Source: Anoxybacteroides rupiense
GTDB taxonomy: Bacteria > Bacillota > Bacilli > Bacillales > Anoxybacillaceae
DNA length: 64,000 nucleotides
NCBI RefSeq assembly: GCF_014196195.1
Contig: NZ_JACIDF010000001.1
Location: forward strand, 62,001 to 126,000
Direction: 5' to 3'
Part shown: positions 25,382-34,323 of the stretch, in pieces
How the letters are laid out: each line of letters begins with the position of its first letter
Numbering within the stretch: the first letter of the stretch is position 1
Notes under the pieces: model-generated
What the model was told of the DNA's origin: nothing
What the model saw: the letters and a program-made list of their open reading frames with translations, nothing else
Database searches by the model: none
Made by a program: the position numbers and the translations under genes

Positions 25382-27058
25382 CTAAAACCGTCCGGATTTA
25401 TAAATTAAATATAACAGCCATAAAAACATCAAAGAGGCGATACCAAACCCAATCTCAATTGCTGGAATTTTCCAAAGTAAAGTCGATTGCCTACCTAAAG
25501 AAGAGCCAATAATAATCCCTGCCATAATAATGCTGAAAGACAGCAGCACAATACTGAACGATAAGCGATTACTAATTTGATCTAATTTTTTTAAAAAAAG
25601 CGGCCATTCAGGAATATCCATTTTCAAATGCAGCTTTCCTTGTTTAATAAATGCCGTTAACTCCTTCATGTTCTTAGGGAAGTCCAGCAACATTTCTCCA
25701 TAATTGAACACGCGCTTCCACACTTCTTCGGTTAGATGTTTAGGATGCAAGCGCTCCTTTAATAGCTGGCGGCCGAATGGTTCAGCAATATTGAGAATGT
25801 TCAGCTCCGGATCTAACTGCTCTGCTACGCCTTCCACTGTTAGCAACGTCTTTCCCAGAAGGGTTAAATCCTTCGGAATGCGAATAGAGTGTTGAAAGGC
25901 AACATGAAACAAATCATGAAGAGCCTCGCCAAGACTGATTTGGCTGAGCGGAACATTGTAGTATTTCTCTCTTAATTGTTCGATATCCTCATGCAATCGC
26001 GATACATCGACATGCTCAGGAACAAGCCCCATTTGATACAGCGATTTAATGATCCCATCTGTATTATGACGCATTAATGCAATCACTAACGAAGAAAAGT
26101 GATATTTCATATCTGGCGTCAGACGCCCGATCATCCCAAAATCAATAAAAGCGATCACCTCCCCCGGCAATACGAATAGATTGCCGGGATGAGGATCTCC
26201 ATGGAAAAACCCTTCTCTTAAAATTTGCTGCAAAATTGCCTTGGTTAGACGTTCGGCCAAATGTTTCAAGTCATATCCGCTTTCCTTCAGCCGCTCCAAC
26301 TCATTAAGTTTGATGCCTTCCACATATTCCATCGTTAGCACTTTTTTGCTTGAATACTCCCAAAATACTTTTGGAACATAAATGCTAGGATCTTGTTTAA
26401 ATTGCTGAAAAATTTTATCAGCATTCCTCGCTTCAATCGTATAATCAAGCTCGGCCCGAAGAGATTGCGAGAATTCTTCAACCATATCGCCGATTTGATA
26501 TTGCGCGGCCCATGAAAGGCGGCGCTCAGCGAGAATCGCTAAATCTTGCAGAATTTCTAAATCCGTTTCAATCATATGGGCGATATTCGGGCGCTGAATT
26601 TTAACAGCGACTTGTTCTCCTGAATGCAAGATGGCTCGATGAACTTGTCCAATCGAAGCAGCCGCAATCGGAACCGCCTCGAACTGTTGAAACAATCGAT
26701 CCACATCACTTCCTAATTCCTCATGAACCGTTCGTGCGACTTCGGCAAATGAAAAAGAAGAAACTTGATCTTGCAGCTTTTCCAATTCCCGAATAATAGG
26801 GCCAGGAATTAAATCCGGACGCGTGCTCGCAATCTGCCCCAGCTTCACGAAAGTTGGACCCAACTCCTGTAAAACGAGCCTGATTCGTTCTCCAATTGTT
26901 TTTTCATTCTTTTCCTGCGCATCGAAAAATAATCTTTGTGGAAGAGAAAGAAACTGGGAAAACCCGATTTCCTCCGCTACGATCCCAAAGCCATGGCGAA
27001 TCAAAGCGACAGCGATCTCCCGATAACGACTTACATGACGCATCCTTTTTCCGGCCAT
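25382..27058 (-). CDS. ABC1/UbiB-type atypical protein kinase, membrane anchored
   Basis: 558 residues. Signature motifs of the AarF/UbiB/ADCK family: KxGQ motif in FVKLGQIASTRPDLIP, AAASIGQVHRA replacing the glycine loop, VAVKIQRP with the ATP lysine, EARNADK, FFHGDPHPGNLFV (catalytic loop) and IDFGMIGRL. Two C-terminal membrane helices (about residues 495-550) anchor it, as in other members. The family supports quinone and lipid homeostasis. GGAGACAAACC precedes the ATG. Downstream of the phasin-like gene, 37 bases apart, likely one operon. Confidence 0.9.
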   Translation of the reverse strand: MAGKRMRHVSRYREIAVALIRHGFGIVAEEIGFSQFLSLPQRLFFDAQEKNEKTIGERIRLVLQELGPTFVKLGQIASTRPDLIPGPIIRELEKLQDQVSSFSFAEVARTVHEELGSDVDRLFQQFEAVPIAAASIGQVHRAILHSGEQVAVKIQRPNIAHMIETDLEILQDLAILAERRLSWAAQYQIGDMVEEFSQSLRAELDYTIEARNADKIFQQFKQDPSIYVPKVFWEYSSKKVLTMEYVEGIKLNELERLKESGYDLKHLAERLTKAILQQILREGFFHGDPHPGNLFVLPGEVIAFIDFGMIGRLTPDMKYHFSSLVIALMRHNTDGIIKSLYQMGLVPEHVDVSRLHEDIEQLREKYYNVPLSQISLGEALHDLFHVAFQHSIRIPKDLTLLGKTLLTVEGVAEQLDPELNILNIAEPFGRQLLKERLHPKHLTEEVWKRVFNYGEMLLDFPKNMKELTAFIKQGKLHLKMDIPEWPLFLKKLDQISNRLSFSIVLLSFSIIMAGIIIGSSLGRQSTLLWKIPAIEIGFGIASLMFLWLLYLIYKSGRF

Positions 27059-27095
27059 TGGTTTGTCTCCTTTTGCAGCTCCAAAATCTTTTTAT

Positions 27096-27386
27096 TTACT
27101 CGTTTTTCTGCTCCAAGCGTTGAATTCGTTCTTCTAATTGGCGAATATCCTCTTTTGTAGCTAAATCAAGTTTATCAAGCATTTGTTTAAACTGCTCGCG
27201 CACAGCGCGTTGAAACTCCGCTTTCCCTTCTTCCTTTTGCCGAATCCATTGATCAATTACATCTTTTGACTCTTCTAAAGATAATTCTCCTCTTTTCACT
27301 AGCTCATCCACCAATTTCTCTGCTTGCTCTTTGCTGACAGACGCCAAACCAAGCCCAAACGCCAACATTTTTCTAATCATATCCAT
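27096..27386 (-). CDS. Phasin-like coiled-coil protein
   Basis: 96 residues, nearly all helical: KMLAFGLGLASVSKEQAEKLVDELVKRGELS, then a charged coiled coil ending IRQLEERIQRLEQKN. The N-terminal block matches phasin/PhaF-type proteins that often lie next to ABC1 kinase genes in Firmicutes. GAAGGAGGAAGGATAAG precedes the ATG. Probably a regulatory or scaffold partner of the downstream UbiB-type kinase; a role in polyhydroxyalkanoate is not supported here. Confidence 0.78.
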   Translation of the reverse strand: MDMIRKMLAFGLGLASVSKEQAEKLVDELVKRGELSLEESKDVIDQWIRQKEEGKAEFQRAVREQFKQMLDKLDLATKEDIRQLEERIQRLEQKNE

Positions 27387-27416
27387 TCTTATCCTTCCTC
27401 CTTCATTATGTGTTTT

Positions 27417-27635
27417 TTACATCTTTTGCATTTCGTGTTTGTTAGCTTCAATGTACCTTTGAATTTCGCTCCTGTCAAACATCTGTGCCTTCTGTTCCAC
27501 CATAAAATGACGTTGCTTTGAATCCATCATGCCCTTTAGCAATAGAAAAGTTCCGCCAAACGGGCTATAAACATCGAATAAATCATCTGATTGAAGGAGT
27601 CGGCGGCTCGGTTCGTCCTTGTCACGCAAAGGCAT
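27417..27635 (-). CDS. Uncertain small protein (72 residues)
   Basis: From the ATG at 27635 the frame reads MPLRDKDEPSRRLLQSDD, then FDVYSPFGGTFLLLKGMMDSK, and ends NKHEMQKM. The composition is protein-like and the region is free for coding up to the divergent GNAT gene. I find only a weak ribosome-binding site, and the reading frame is open further upstream to about 27780 without a good start. No family recognised. It could be a degraded gene. Confidence 0.35.
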   Translation of the reverse strand: MPLRDKDEPSRRLLQSDDLFDVYSPFGGTFLLLKGMMDSKQRHFMVEQKAQMFDRSEIQRYIEANKHEMQKM

Positions 27636-27785
27636 GACGCTCTTACACCAATAAGAGGGAGGAAACAAAAAGCGATATATGATCGGCTGCCCAAAGCCGT
27701 TGTTTTTTTCCTTTGCCCAGTACCCAGCATTGTCTTTTTTCTTAAAATCGCTTATAATTCGTCGAAATAGGGAGGAGGAAACGCT

Positions 27786-28220
27786 TTGTTTCAAGTCGTT
27801 GAATATAAACGAAATGATATGATGATTTCCACTAATCGTGCCCTCATTCAAATGGACCGCGTATGCGAGTTTCTGGCTCAGTCCTATTGGGCCAATCAAA
27901 GGGAACGAACAACGATTATCAAATCGATTGAACATTCGCTGTGCTTTTCTCTTTTTCACGGCCAGACACAGATTGGATTTGCACGCGTGGTTACTGACGG
28001 AGCGACATTCGCCTATTTATGCGATGTTTTTATTGATGAAGCCTATCGCGGCAGAGAGCTTGGCAAGTGGCTGGTAGAATGTGTCCTGCAGCACCCGGAT
28101 CTTCTCAATATCCGCCGCTTTTTATTAGTGACAAAGGATGCGCATGGTCTTTACCAGCCGTTCGGATTTGAAGTGCTGCATGAGCCAGATCAGTTTATGG
28201 AAATCTTTCGCCATTGCTAA
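27786..28220 (+). CDS. GNAT family N-acetyltransferase
   Basis: 144 residues. Acetyl-CoA-binding features: CDVFIDEAYRGRELGKWLVECVL (the R/Q-x-x-G-x-A-like loop as YRGRELG) after the beta-4 strand IGFARVVTDGATFAYL, then the C-terminal LLVTKDAHGLYQPFGFEV. The start is TTG at 27786, right after GGGAGGAGGAAACGC. Substrate unknown. Divergent from the uncertain minus-strand gene. Confidence 0.85.
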   Translation: MFQVVEYKRNDMMISTNRALIQMDRVCEFLAQSYWANQRERTTIIKSIEHSLCFSLFHGQTQIGFARVVTDGATFAYLCDVFIDEAYRGRELGKWLVECVLQHPDLLNIRRFLLVTKDAHGLYQPFGFEVLHEPDQFMEIFRHC

Positions 28221-28235
28221 TGGTTGCTGCTTAAG

Positions 28236-28296
28236 TTTGCTTTCTACCCGGCACGTGCTCAGCTATGCCGGGTAGAAAAAGAGCAAGCATTTTTTA
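28236..28296 (+). terminator. Terminator after the GNAT gene
   Basis: TCTACCCGGCA (28243-28253) pairs with TGCCGGGTAGA (28266-28276); outer TTGCTT/AGAGCAA extends the stem, and ATTTTTTAAT follows. Confidence 0.7.
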
Positions 28297-28309
28297 ATAT
28301 TTTGCAATG

Positions 28310-28370
28310 AGCCTCCCCCACCTACAATCCGTTAAAGAGACGGGAGACTTCTTGGTGGATAATGTTAAAA
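28310..28370 (-). repeat. IS200/IS605-like end remnant, copy B
   Basis: On the minus strand: TTTTAACATTATCCACC, AAGAAGTCTCCC, then an imperfect hairpin ending GGTGGGGGAGGC. It matches copies A and C. The TTTTAA boundary supplies the TAA stop of topB (28365-28367). Confidence 0.5.
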
Positions 28371-30509
28371 TAAAAAAGTAATTCTTTTTTCCTGCTCATT
28401 CCACACTAAATGGGCATTAAATGTTTTATCCCCTTTTTTAAATCCTTTGATTAAATCTGTCTTTCCGTGCTGCAGAAGCTTTTTTACATTCGTTTGTGAA
28501 ATCTTTTTACCGAGAATCACCTTTGAGATCGTAAATGAGCATTTTGTTTTCGCATAATGCGCGCAGCCATAAAACTCTCCTTTATCAATGACTGTTCCAC
28601 CGCAATACTTGCATTGGCCGATCGGTTTGCCAAGCGTTGCTTTCGATGTTGTACGCTGAATAGAAGCGGTATCGAATCCTGAGAAATTCCAATCCTTCGC
28701 CATCGCTGTTGCATCTTCTATGATTTTTATCGACAGCTTTTTTACTTGTTCCATAAATAGGGAAGCAGAGGCTTTTCCTTCGCCAATCTCGCTTAAACGC
28801 TGCTCCCATTTTGCGGTCATTTCCGGCGAGGCTAAAATCTTATCCCCAATCGCTTCAATTAAAATTTTTGCTTTGTCAGTAGCATATACTTGATTTTTTT
28901 TCACTTCGATATACTTTCGGTTTTTCAACATCGTAATAATGCCAGCCCGTGTCGCTTCCGTACCGAGACCTTCCGTTTTAGCAAGCACTTTTTCCAATTC
29001 TTCGTTTTCTAAAAATTTCCCCGCTGTTTTCATCAACGTAATCAATTGACCTTCTGTATACCGCTTTGGCGGCTGCGTTTTGCCTTCTTTCACATCGACT
29101 TTTTCCACTTTCCCCCGTTCTCCTTCCGCAAGCGGCGGAAGAGCGGCTACATTCTCTTCGTCATGCTGAAAGAAAACTTTCCGCCATCCTTCCTGAATTT
29201 GCTGCTTTCCTTTTGATATGAAAACCGCCCGCCCATCAACAAGCGTCGTCACTGTCGTATAATCAAAAATGGCTTCAGGATAATGGGCAGCAAGCAATCT
29301 CCGGACAACTAGATCATAAATATTTCGCTCCTCTTTCGATAACGTTTCAGGATTCACCACCTGCTCAGTTGGAATGATCGCATAATGGTCTGTCACCTTT
29401 TTTTCATTTACATAACGTTTATTATGTAAAATACTTGTGTTTGGAAGCGGAAAGAAGGATTGATACGCTGCAAATTGGTTTAATTTTTGCAAAATTTCCG
29501 GAAACGCTTCCGCTTCCCCTCTTGTTACATATTGTGAATCAGAACGGGGATACGAAACGATTCCTCTTTGATATAGCTTTTGTAAAATATCAAGCGTTTT
29601 TTGCGGAGAGAATTGATAAAGTTTGTTAGCCGTTGCTTGCAGCGACGATAAGTTAAATAAAAGCGGCGGCTGAAACTTTTTCCGTTCCGTCTTGATTTCT
29701 TTGACTTCCGCTTGTTTATCTTGGCAAAATGCGGCAATTTTATTGGCCAGCTCTTGGTCCTTTAAACGAGAATCCTCCTGTTGCATCCATTTGCCCTCAT
29801 AATGTTTGCCGTTCATAACAAATGAAGCAACAACCTCCCAAAACGGCTCTGGTTTAAAGCTTTCGATTTCTTTTTCACGCTTGACAATTAAAGCGAGAGT
29901 TGGGGTTTGCACCCTTCCAGCTGAAAAAACATCATTCATTCCTTTTTGTTTAAGTAAAATGCTGTAAATGCGAGACGCGTTCATGCCGACAAGCCAATCG
30001 GCACAAGCGCGCGCATATGCCTCTTCAAATAGCGGCCATGTTTCTTTTTCATCAAGCAGCCGGCGAAATCCTTCATCAATCGCTTTTGGAGTTAACGAAG
30101 AAATCCAAAGACGTTTCATCGGCTTTTTCACACCGCTCATGTGAATGATATTGCGGATGATCAGCTCTCCTTCCCTCCCGGCATCTCCTGCGTGAATAAT
30201 TTCTATAACCTCCGGTTTTCGCAAGAGCTCCTTCACTATTTGAAACTGCTTCGCCTTGGATTTTTCCACTTCATAGCGAAATTGCTCGGGAATGATCGGC
30301 AGCATTTCCAGCTTCCATTGCTTCCACTCCGGCCGATACCGTTCAGGCGGAGCCAGTTGGAGCAAATGGCCGACTGCCCATGTCATATAAGCCCCCTTTG
30401 GAAACAACTCGTTTGGTAAAATTTCAAGATAGCCCTGGCGTTTTTTGGTCTGAAAAATCGAGGCCAACGCGATTCCTTGATCTGGTTTTTCCGCGATAAT
30501 CACTTTCAT
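28365..30509 (-). CDS. topB: DNA topoisomerase III
   Basis: 714 residues. Type IA topoisomerase: the TOPRIM domain starts MKVIIAEKPDQGIALA and contains HAGDAGREGELI (acidic metal site); the catalytic tyrosine is in GIVSYPRSDSQYVT (about residue 310); FSAGRVQTPTLALIV and the Ser/Thr-Glu-Gly loop TEGLGTEATRAG follow. The C-terminal region has a zinc-like CKYCGG...CAHYAKTKC motif. The protein ends exactly where copy B of the TTTAA-bounded element begins, so its last codons may have been set by that insertion. Confidence 0.95.
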   Translation of the reverse strand: MKVIIAEKPDQGIALASIFQTKKRQGYLEILPNELFPKGAYMTWAVGHLLQLAPPERYRPEWKQWKLEMLPIIPEQFRYEVEKSKAKQFQIVKELLRKPEVIEIIHAGDAGREGELIIRNIIHMSGVKKPMKRLWISSLTPKAIDEGFRRLLDEKETWPLFEEAYARACADWLVGMNASRIYSILLKQKGMNDVFSAGRVQTPTLALIVKREKEIESFKPEPFWEVVASFVMNGKHYEGKWMQQEDSRLKDQELANKIAAFCQDKQAEVKEIKTERKKFQPPLLFNLSSLQATANKLYQFSPQKTLDILQKLYQRGIVSYPRSDSQYVTRGEAEAFPEILQKLNQFAAYQSFFPLPNTSILHNKRYVNEKKVTDHYAIIPTEQVVNPETLSKEERNIYDLVVRRLLAAHYPEAIFDYTTVTTLVDGRAVFISKGKQQIQEGWRKVFFQHDEENVAALPPLAEGERGKVEKVDVKEGKTQPPKRYTEGQLITLMKTAGKFLENEELEKVLAKTEGLGTEATRAGIITMLKNRKYIEVKKNQVYATDKAKILIEAIGDKILASPEMTAKWEQRLSEIGEGKASASLFMEQVKKLSIKIIEDATAMAKDWNFSGFDTASIQRTTSKATLGKPIGQCKYCGGTVIDKGEFYGCAHYAKTKCSFTISKVILGKKISQTNVKKLLQHGKTDLIKGFKKGDKTFNAHLVWNEQEKRITFLF

Positions 30510-30752
30510 AGCTTCTTTCTCCTTTAACCGATAAACGACATTTTTCTATATTAATCAACTTTAAAGATGAACCGAAGGATATCCCAAAAATCTCCAGTCG
30601 AAAAAGTCCCATCACGAACATGACCGTTGAAAAACAGGCCAAACTCCTGCATGCAAAGGTAAACATGCCAAGTTCCATCCATCTCTATCGAGTAAGTTCG
30701 CTATTTTTGCACATACTACTATATGGAACCTACAGGAAAGGGAGTGGCAAAA

Positions 30753-32618
30753 ATGAAGCGAATGCTTCTCATCATGCTCACGCTGTGGATGATTATCATT
30801 CCGCTCCATCATACACAAGCAGCAAGCAACGCTCAACGTTATACTTGGAATCTCGCCGATATTTATCCATCTGAAGACGATTTCAACAAAGATTACGAAA
30901 AAGCAGCCAAAAACATCCCGTTATTATCATCCTATCAAGGAAAGCTTCATAACGAAAGCAATGTGGCCAAACTGTTCGCTCTGCAGGAAAAAACAGCGCG
31001 CACGCTTGAAAAACTCTCTCTTTATGCACATATGAAGCAAGATTTAAATATTGAAGACAAAACGGCAGCCAGCTTAAAGGCGAAGCTAGAGGTGCTTTTT
31101 TCTCGTTATCAAGCCGCTACTTCATTTATCGAACCAGAAATTTTATCGCTTCCTAAAAGCAAGCTGAATGATTTTCAAACAAGCAAACAACTAAAAGGAT
31201 ACCGCCGCTATTTTCAAGAGCTGCTGGAGCAAAAAAAGCATACGTTGTCAAAAAAGGAAGAACAACTGCTCGCTAAGCTCTCTCCAATCACAAGCGATGC
31301 CGAAAATATTTACAATAACGCTTCACGAGGCGATTATACTCCTCCCGTTATGAAAACGGCGGATGGCCAAACGGTGCAGCTTACAGAAGGCAATTATTTA
31401 AAAGCGCTTGAGCACCCTGACCGGGCCTATCGCCAGCAGGCGTTCCAAACATTTTTTAAAAGCTATGAGTCCTTCAAAAATACCGCAGCAGCAACATTAT
31501 ATGCTTCCGTTAAGGCGGATGAGCTATATGCCAAAGCACGCCGGTACAAATCAGGCCTTGATGCGGCTCTATCGGCCGATGATGTACCGGAACAAGTGTT
31601 CACGAATCTGATCTCAGGAGTCAACCAGCATTTATCGTCGCTGCACCGCTATGTGGAGCTGCGAAAAAACATATTGAAAACAGACCAAATCCATAGCTAT
31701 GATATGTACGTTCCGCTCGTCTCACAAACAGTGGCCAACCAAATGAGGTTTCCGATTGACAAAGCACAGGCGCTTATACTCGAAGGCTTAAAACCGCTCG
31801 GCAAAGAATATATAAAGCAAGTGAAATATGCCTTTGACCATCGTTGGCTTGATGTCTATCCCCGCCCTAAAAAATATACAGGCGGATATAACACGGGAGC
31901 CTATGATACCCATCCGTTTATTTTGTTAAATTATGACCATTCACTAGACCAAACATTGACGATCGCTCATGAGATCGGCCACGCTATGAACTCTGTCTAT
32001 ACAAACCAAACACAACCTTACCGCTATTCAGGGCAATCCATCTTTACGGCAGAAGTGGCTTCGACAGCTAACGAGTGGCTGATGATGGATTATTTCATCA
32101 AACAGGCAAAAAACGATGAAGAAAAGTTATATTTACTCAATCAACAAATTGATCAAATTCGCGGTACCTTATATACACAAGTGATGTATTCTGAATTTGA
32201 AAAAACGATTCATGATCAGGTGCGGCAGGGCGGCAGCCTAACCGCTGAAGATTTGAATGCGCTTTGGCTTCGTTTGTTGAAAAAATACCACGGCCCTGCT
32301 TATGCGGCAGATCCTGAAGCCGGTCTTGGATGGTTGCGCATTCCTCATTTCTATGACGCCTTTTACGTATATAAATATGCAACATCGATTGCCGCATCGT
32401 TTGAGCTCGTCAAACAAATGAAGAAAGACCAAACAGGAGAAGCGACAAAGCGCTACTTAACATTTTTAAGCTCCGGAACATCGGATGATCCAATTTCTTT
32501 ATTAAAAAAAGCCGGAGTGGATATGACTTCTCCGCAACCGTTAAATAGTCTTTTCGCTTACTTCGATTCGCTCGTCAATGAAATGGAACACATTTTGCGA
32601 AAACAAGGCAAGATATAG
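30753..32618 (+). CDS. Secreted M3-family oligoendopeptidase (PepF-like)
   Basis: 621 residues. The zinc motif HEIGHAMN with a downstream glutamate in FTAEVASTANEW marks the M3 peptidase family, and the length matches PepF. Unusually, it begins with a clear signal peptide (KRMLLIMLTLWMIIIPLHHTQAAS, cleavage after QAA or nearby), so it should act outside the membrane. The start at 30753 follows AGGAAAGGGAGTGG; an upstream in-frame ATG at 30723 has no support. It probably degrades extracellular peptides for nutrition or peptide-signal turnover. Confidence 0.9.
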   Translation: MKRMLLIMLTLWMIIIPLHHTQAASNAQRYTWNLADIYPSEDDFNKDYEKAAKNIPLLSSYQGKLHNESNVAKLFALQEKTARTLEKLSLYAHMKQDLNIEDKTAASLKAKLEVLFSRYQAATSFIEPEILSLPKSKLNDFQTSKQLKGYRRYFQELLEQKKHTLSKKEEQLLAKLSPITSDAENIYNNASRGDYTPPVMKTADGQTVQLTEGNYLKALEHPDRAYRQQAFQTFFKSYESFKNTAAATLYASVKADELYAKARRYKSGLDAALSADDVPEQVFTNLISGVNQHLSSLHRYVELRKNILKTDQIHSYDMYVPLVSQTVANQMRFPIDKAQALILEGLKPLGKEYIKQVKYAFDHRWLDVYPRPKKYTGGYNTGAYDTHPFILLNYDHSLDQTLTIAHEIGHAMNSVYTNQTQPYRYSGQSIFTAEVASTANEWLMMDYFIKQAKNDEEKLYLLNQQIDQIRGTLYTQVMYSEFEKTIHDQVRQGGSLTAEDLNALWLRLLKKYHGPAYAADPEAGLGWLRIPHFYDAFYVYKYATSIAASFELVKQMKKDQTGEATKRYLTFLSSGTSDDPISLLKKAGVDMTSPQPLNSLFAYFDSLVNEMEHILRKQGKI

Positions 32619-32623
32619 CAAAA

Positions 32624-32657
32624 ACAGACCGCTTCCATACGAATGGAAGCGGTCTGT
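32624..32657 (-). terminator. Terminator between the oligopeptidase gene and yidC2
   Basis: A 15-bp perfect stem, ACAGACCGCTTCCAT (32624-32638) with ATGGAAGCGGTCTGT (32643-32657). The T-run is on the minus strand, so it mainly ends yidC2. Confidence 0.85.
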
Positions 32658-32660
32658 TCA

Positions 32661-33422
32661 TTACGATGCCTGCTCGTTTGACATTCTTGCTGATTTCAGC
32701 TGCATGCGAAAAATCAACGATTGAATAATCGAAAAACAACCGCCGACTACCCAATATAATGATAAAGCGGACGGAACAGAGTTCGCCCCTATAAAAATCA
32801 TGATCGGCATAATATAGGACATGATGGCCATTTGTGACATTTGCTGCTCCGACATCGTTGGTGACAATTTCATGGAGATGAATGTCGTGAGAGCAGCTAA
32901 AATCGGCAAAATCAAATATGGGTCGCGATGCCCGAGCTGTACCCATAAAAATGAATGAAGTGTAATTTCCTGCGTCCGTCGAATCGCATAATACAGTGCC
33001 ATAAAAATCGGCATTTGAATTAATGCTGGCAGGCAGCCATTCATCGGATTCACTCCGTGCTTTTGATATAGCTGCATCATTTCCTGCTGAAGCTTTTGTT
33101 GTGTTTGCATATCTTTGCTTTTATACTTTTCCTGCAATTTTTGGATCTCCGGCCGAAGCTTTTGCATCGCTAACGATGTTCGGAACTGCTTCAGCATGAG
33201 CGGAAGCAAACAAAACCGCACCATCAACGTAACAGCAATGATCGCCGGGCCATAGTTTCCACCAAACAAATCTCCCAATACCAAAAGCAGCTTGGACATC
33301 GGATAAACAAAATAATGATCCCAAATTCCTTGGCTATGCTCATTAATCGGAGCATTGCGATTGCAGCCACTTAACACTCCGACAATCACGAATAACATCA
33401 ACAGCCATTTTTTCTTCATCAT
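32661..33422 (-). CDS. yidC2: Membrane protein insertase YidC2 (OxaA2/YqjG type)
   Basis: 253 residues. A lipoprotein signal (LFVIVGVLSGC) is followed by five membrane segments. The conserved hydrophilic-groove arginine is in LMVRFCLLPLMLKQ; NPMNGCLPALIQMPIFMALYYAI is the family core. Inserts and folds membrane proteins, overlapping SpoIIIJ. The ribosome-binding site GGAGG (33427-33431) is locked in a hairpin with the 3' end of the upstream mifM-like ORF, implying translation induced by ribosome arrest, as for B. subtilis mifM-yqjG. Confidence 0.93.
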   Translation of the reverse strand: MMKKKWLLMLFVIVGVLSGCNRNAPINEHSQGIWDHYFVYPMSKLLLVLGDLFGGNYGPAIIAVTLMVRFCLLPLMLKQFRTSLAMQKLRPEIQKLQEKYKSKDMQTQQKLQQEMMQLYQKHGVNPMNGCLPALIQMPIFMALYYAIRRTQEITLHSFLWVQLGHRDPYLILPILAALTTFISMKLSPTMSEQQMSQMAIMSYIMPIMIFIGANSVPSALSLYWVVGGCFSIIQSLIFRMQLKSARMSNEQAS

Positions 33423-33427
33423 TTAGC

Positions 33428-33464
33428 CTCCTTGCTTATTCTCTTTTTAGCGAAAAGCAAGGAG
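33428..33464 (-). promoter_or_regulatory. Hairpin sequestering the yidC2 ribosome-binding site
   Basis: AAGCAAGGAG (minus strand, 33437-33428, containing most of the yidC2 GGAGG) pairs perfectly with CTCCTTGCTT (33464-33455), which lies within the last codons of the mifM-like ORF. The mifM stop codon is in the loop. A ribosome stalled a few codons upstream would open the stem and free the ribosome-binding site. Confidence 0.85.
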
Positions 33465-33719
33465 ACTCCTTCCATCCTCATCGGAAACAGGCGATCGTTC
33501 CCTGACTGGAATCTTTCGCTGCCTCCATATAAACAAGCGATACAGCGGCAGCCGTATCCATTGATTATCCTGCTGCCGGCTGTGTACCTCCACATCATAA
33601 AACTCAAGCTGATGGAGAAACAGCCTATTTTTCCGATATTGAGTCATGTAGCATTTCATCGCTACAAACAAAGCGCTCACTAACGATAAATAGGGCAGCA
33701 GATCAAAGGGTGTTTCCAT
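33447..33719 (-). CDS. mifM: MifM-like regulatory arrest peptide
   Basis: 90 residues, start ATG at 33719 behind GGTAGGGGAAA. An N-terminal membrane segment (about residues 6-25, LLPYLSLVSALFVAMKCYM) is followed by a basic linker and a C-terminal RSPVSDEDGRS motif. This resembles the arrest region of B. subtilis MifM as I recall it (SPVNDEEDAGS), a peptide that monitors YidC-dependent membrane insertion. It ends 24 bases before yidC2 and overlaps the hairpin that masks the yidC2 ribosome-binding site. The overall sequence is divergent; position, topology, C-terminal motif and RNA structure together support the call. Confidence 0.8.
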   Translation of the reverse strand: METPFDLLPYLSLVSALFVAMKCYMTQYRKNRLFLHQLEFYDVEVHSRQQDNQWIRLPLYRLFIWRQRKIPVRERSPVSDEDGRSLLAFR

Positions 33720-33804
33720 TTCCCCTACCTCATTTCTTTCAGCGTCCTACCTAACATAAACATAACAGATTTGTTTAAGAAAAAAAAGCGAGATGTTCGC
33801 CCCC

Positions 33805-34323
33805 TCACCATATTTGCTGAAAAAACGACCGCAGCGATCGCAGCCATTCATGAAACAGCTGATACTGGCTGGCTATGTAGATCAGCAACGAAAAGGAACC
33901 ATAAAAGAGGACCGTTTCCAAGCGGCTCCCTGTCCGGTATAACGGAATTTTGTATCGTTTATCCTGCAAAGGCCAGAACAGCGGCACTCCCTGAACCGAT
34001 AAAAAATCCTCTAAAATGTGAAGCAAATAACCTAATACGAGCCCCCTTGCAAAAACCGACGGCGATTCAAGCATAATAATAAGAGCGAGTACAGCCCAAA
34101 CAAAAAGCGAGTGAGTCATTCCGCGATGGCCGAACGCCTGCTTCACTTTTTGCGCAGCTCCTAATGACCGGCGGCCGACATATGATTTCGGTTCATCAAT
34201 ATCCGGCAGCAAGCTCCCCGCTATAATCCCGGCCGTATAGCTAATCGTAAACGGCAAAGAGGTTTGTGAAGCGATTGCCGCTCCAATGCACAACGATGTC
34301 ACCACATGAGTATGATACCGCAA
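33805..34323 (-). CDS. YdjM/YvsG-like metal-dependent membrane hydrolase
   Basis: 172 residues with four or five membrane segments. The conserved HTHVVTSLCIG, GSLLPDIDEPKS, FGHRGMTHSLFVW and LGYLLHILEDFLS motifs, with their His and Asp residues, define the YdjM (LexA-regulated hydrolase, DUF457) family, thought to be related to phospholipase-type metalloenzymes. The start is TTG at 34323 after AGGTGATGG. Function unproven. Confidence 0.85.
   Translation of the reverse strand: MRYHTHVVTSLCIGAAIASQTSLPFTISYTAGIIAGSLLPDIDEPKSYVGRRSLGAAQKVKQAFGHRGMTHSLFVWAVLALIIMLESPSVFARGLVLGYLLHILEDFLSVQGVPLFWPLQDKRYKIPLYRTGSRLETVLFYGSFSLLIYIASQYQLFHEWLRSLRSFFQQIW

Noticed and set aside
27417-27959. 180-codon minus-strand frame taken as one long gene
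   Set aside because: Its first half is antisense to the GNAT gene, which has a much better ribosome-binding site; only the 3' part (27417-27635) was kept, with low confidence.
33771-34076. 101-codon plus-strand frame
   Set aside because: Antisense to the YdjM-like gene; no support.
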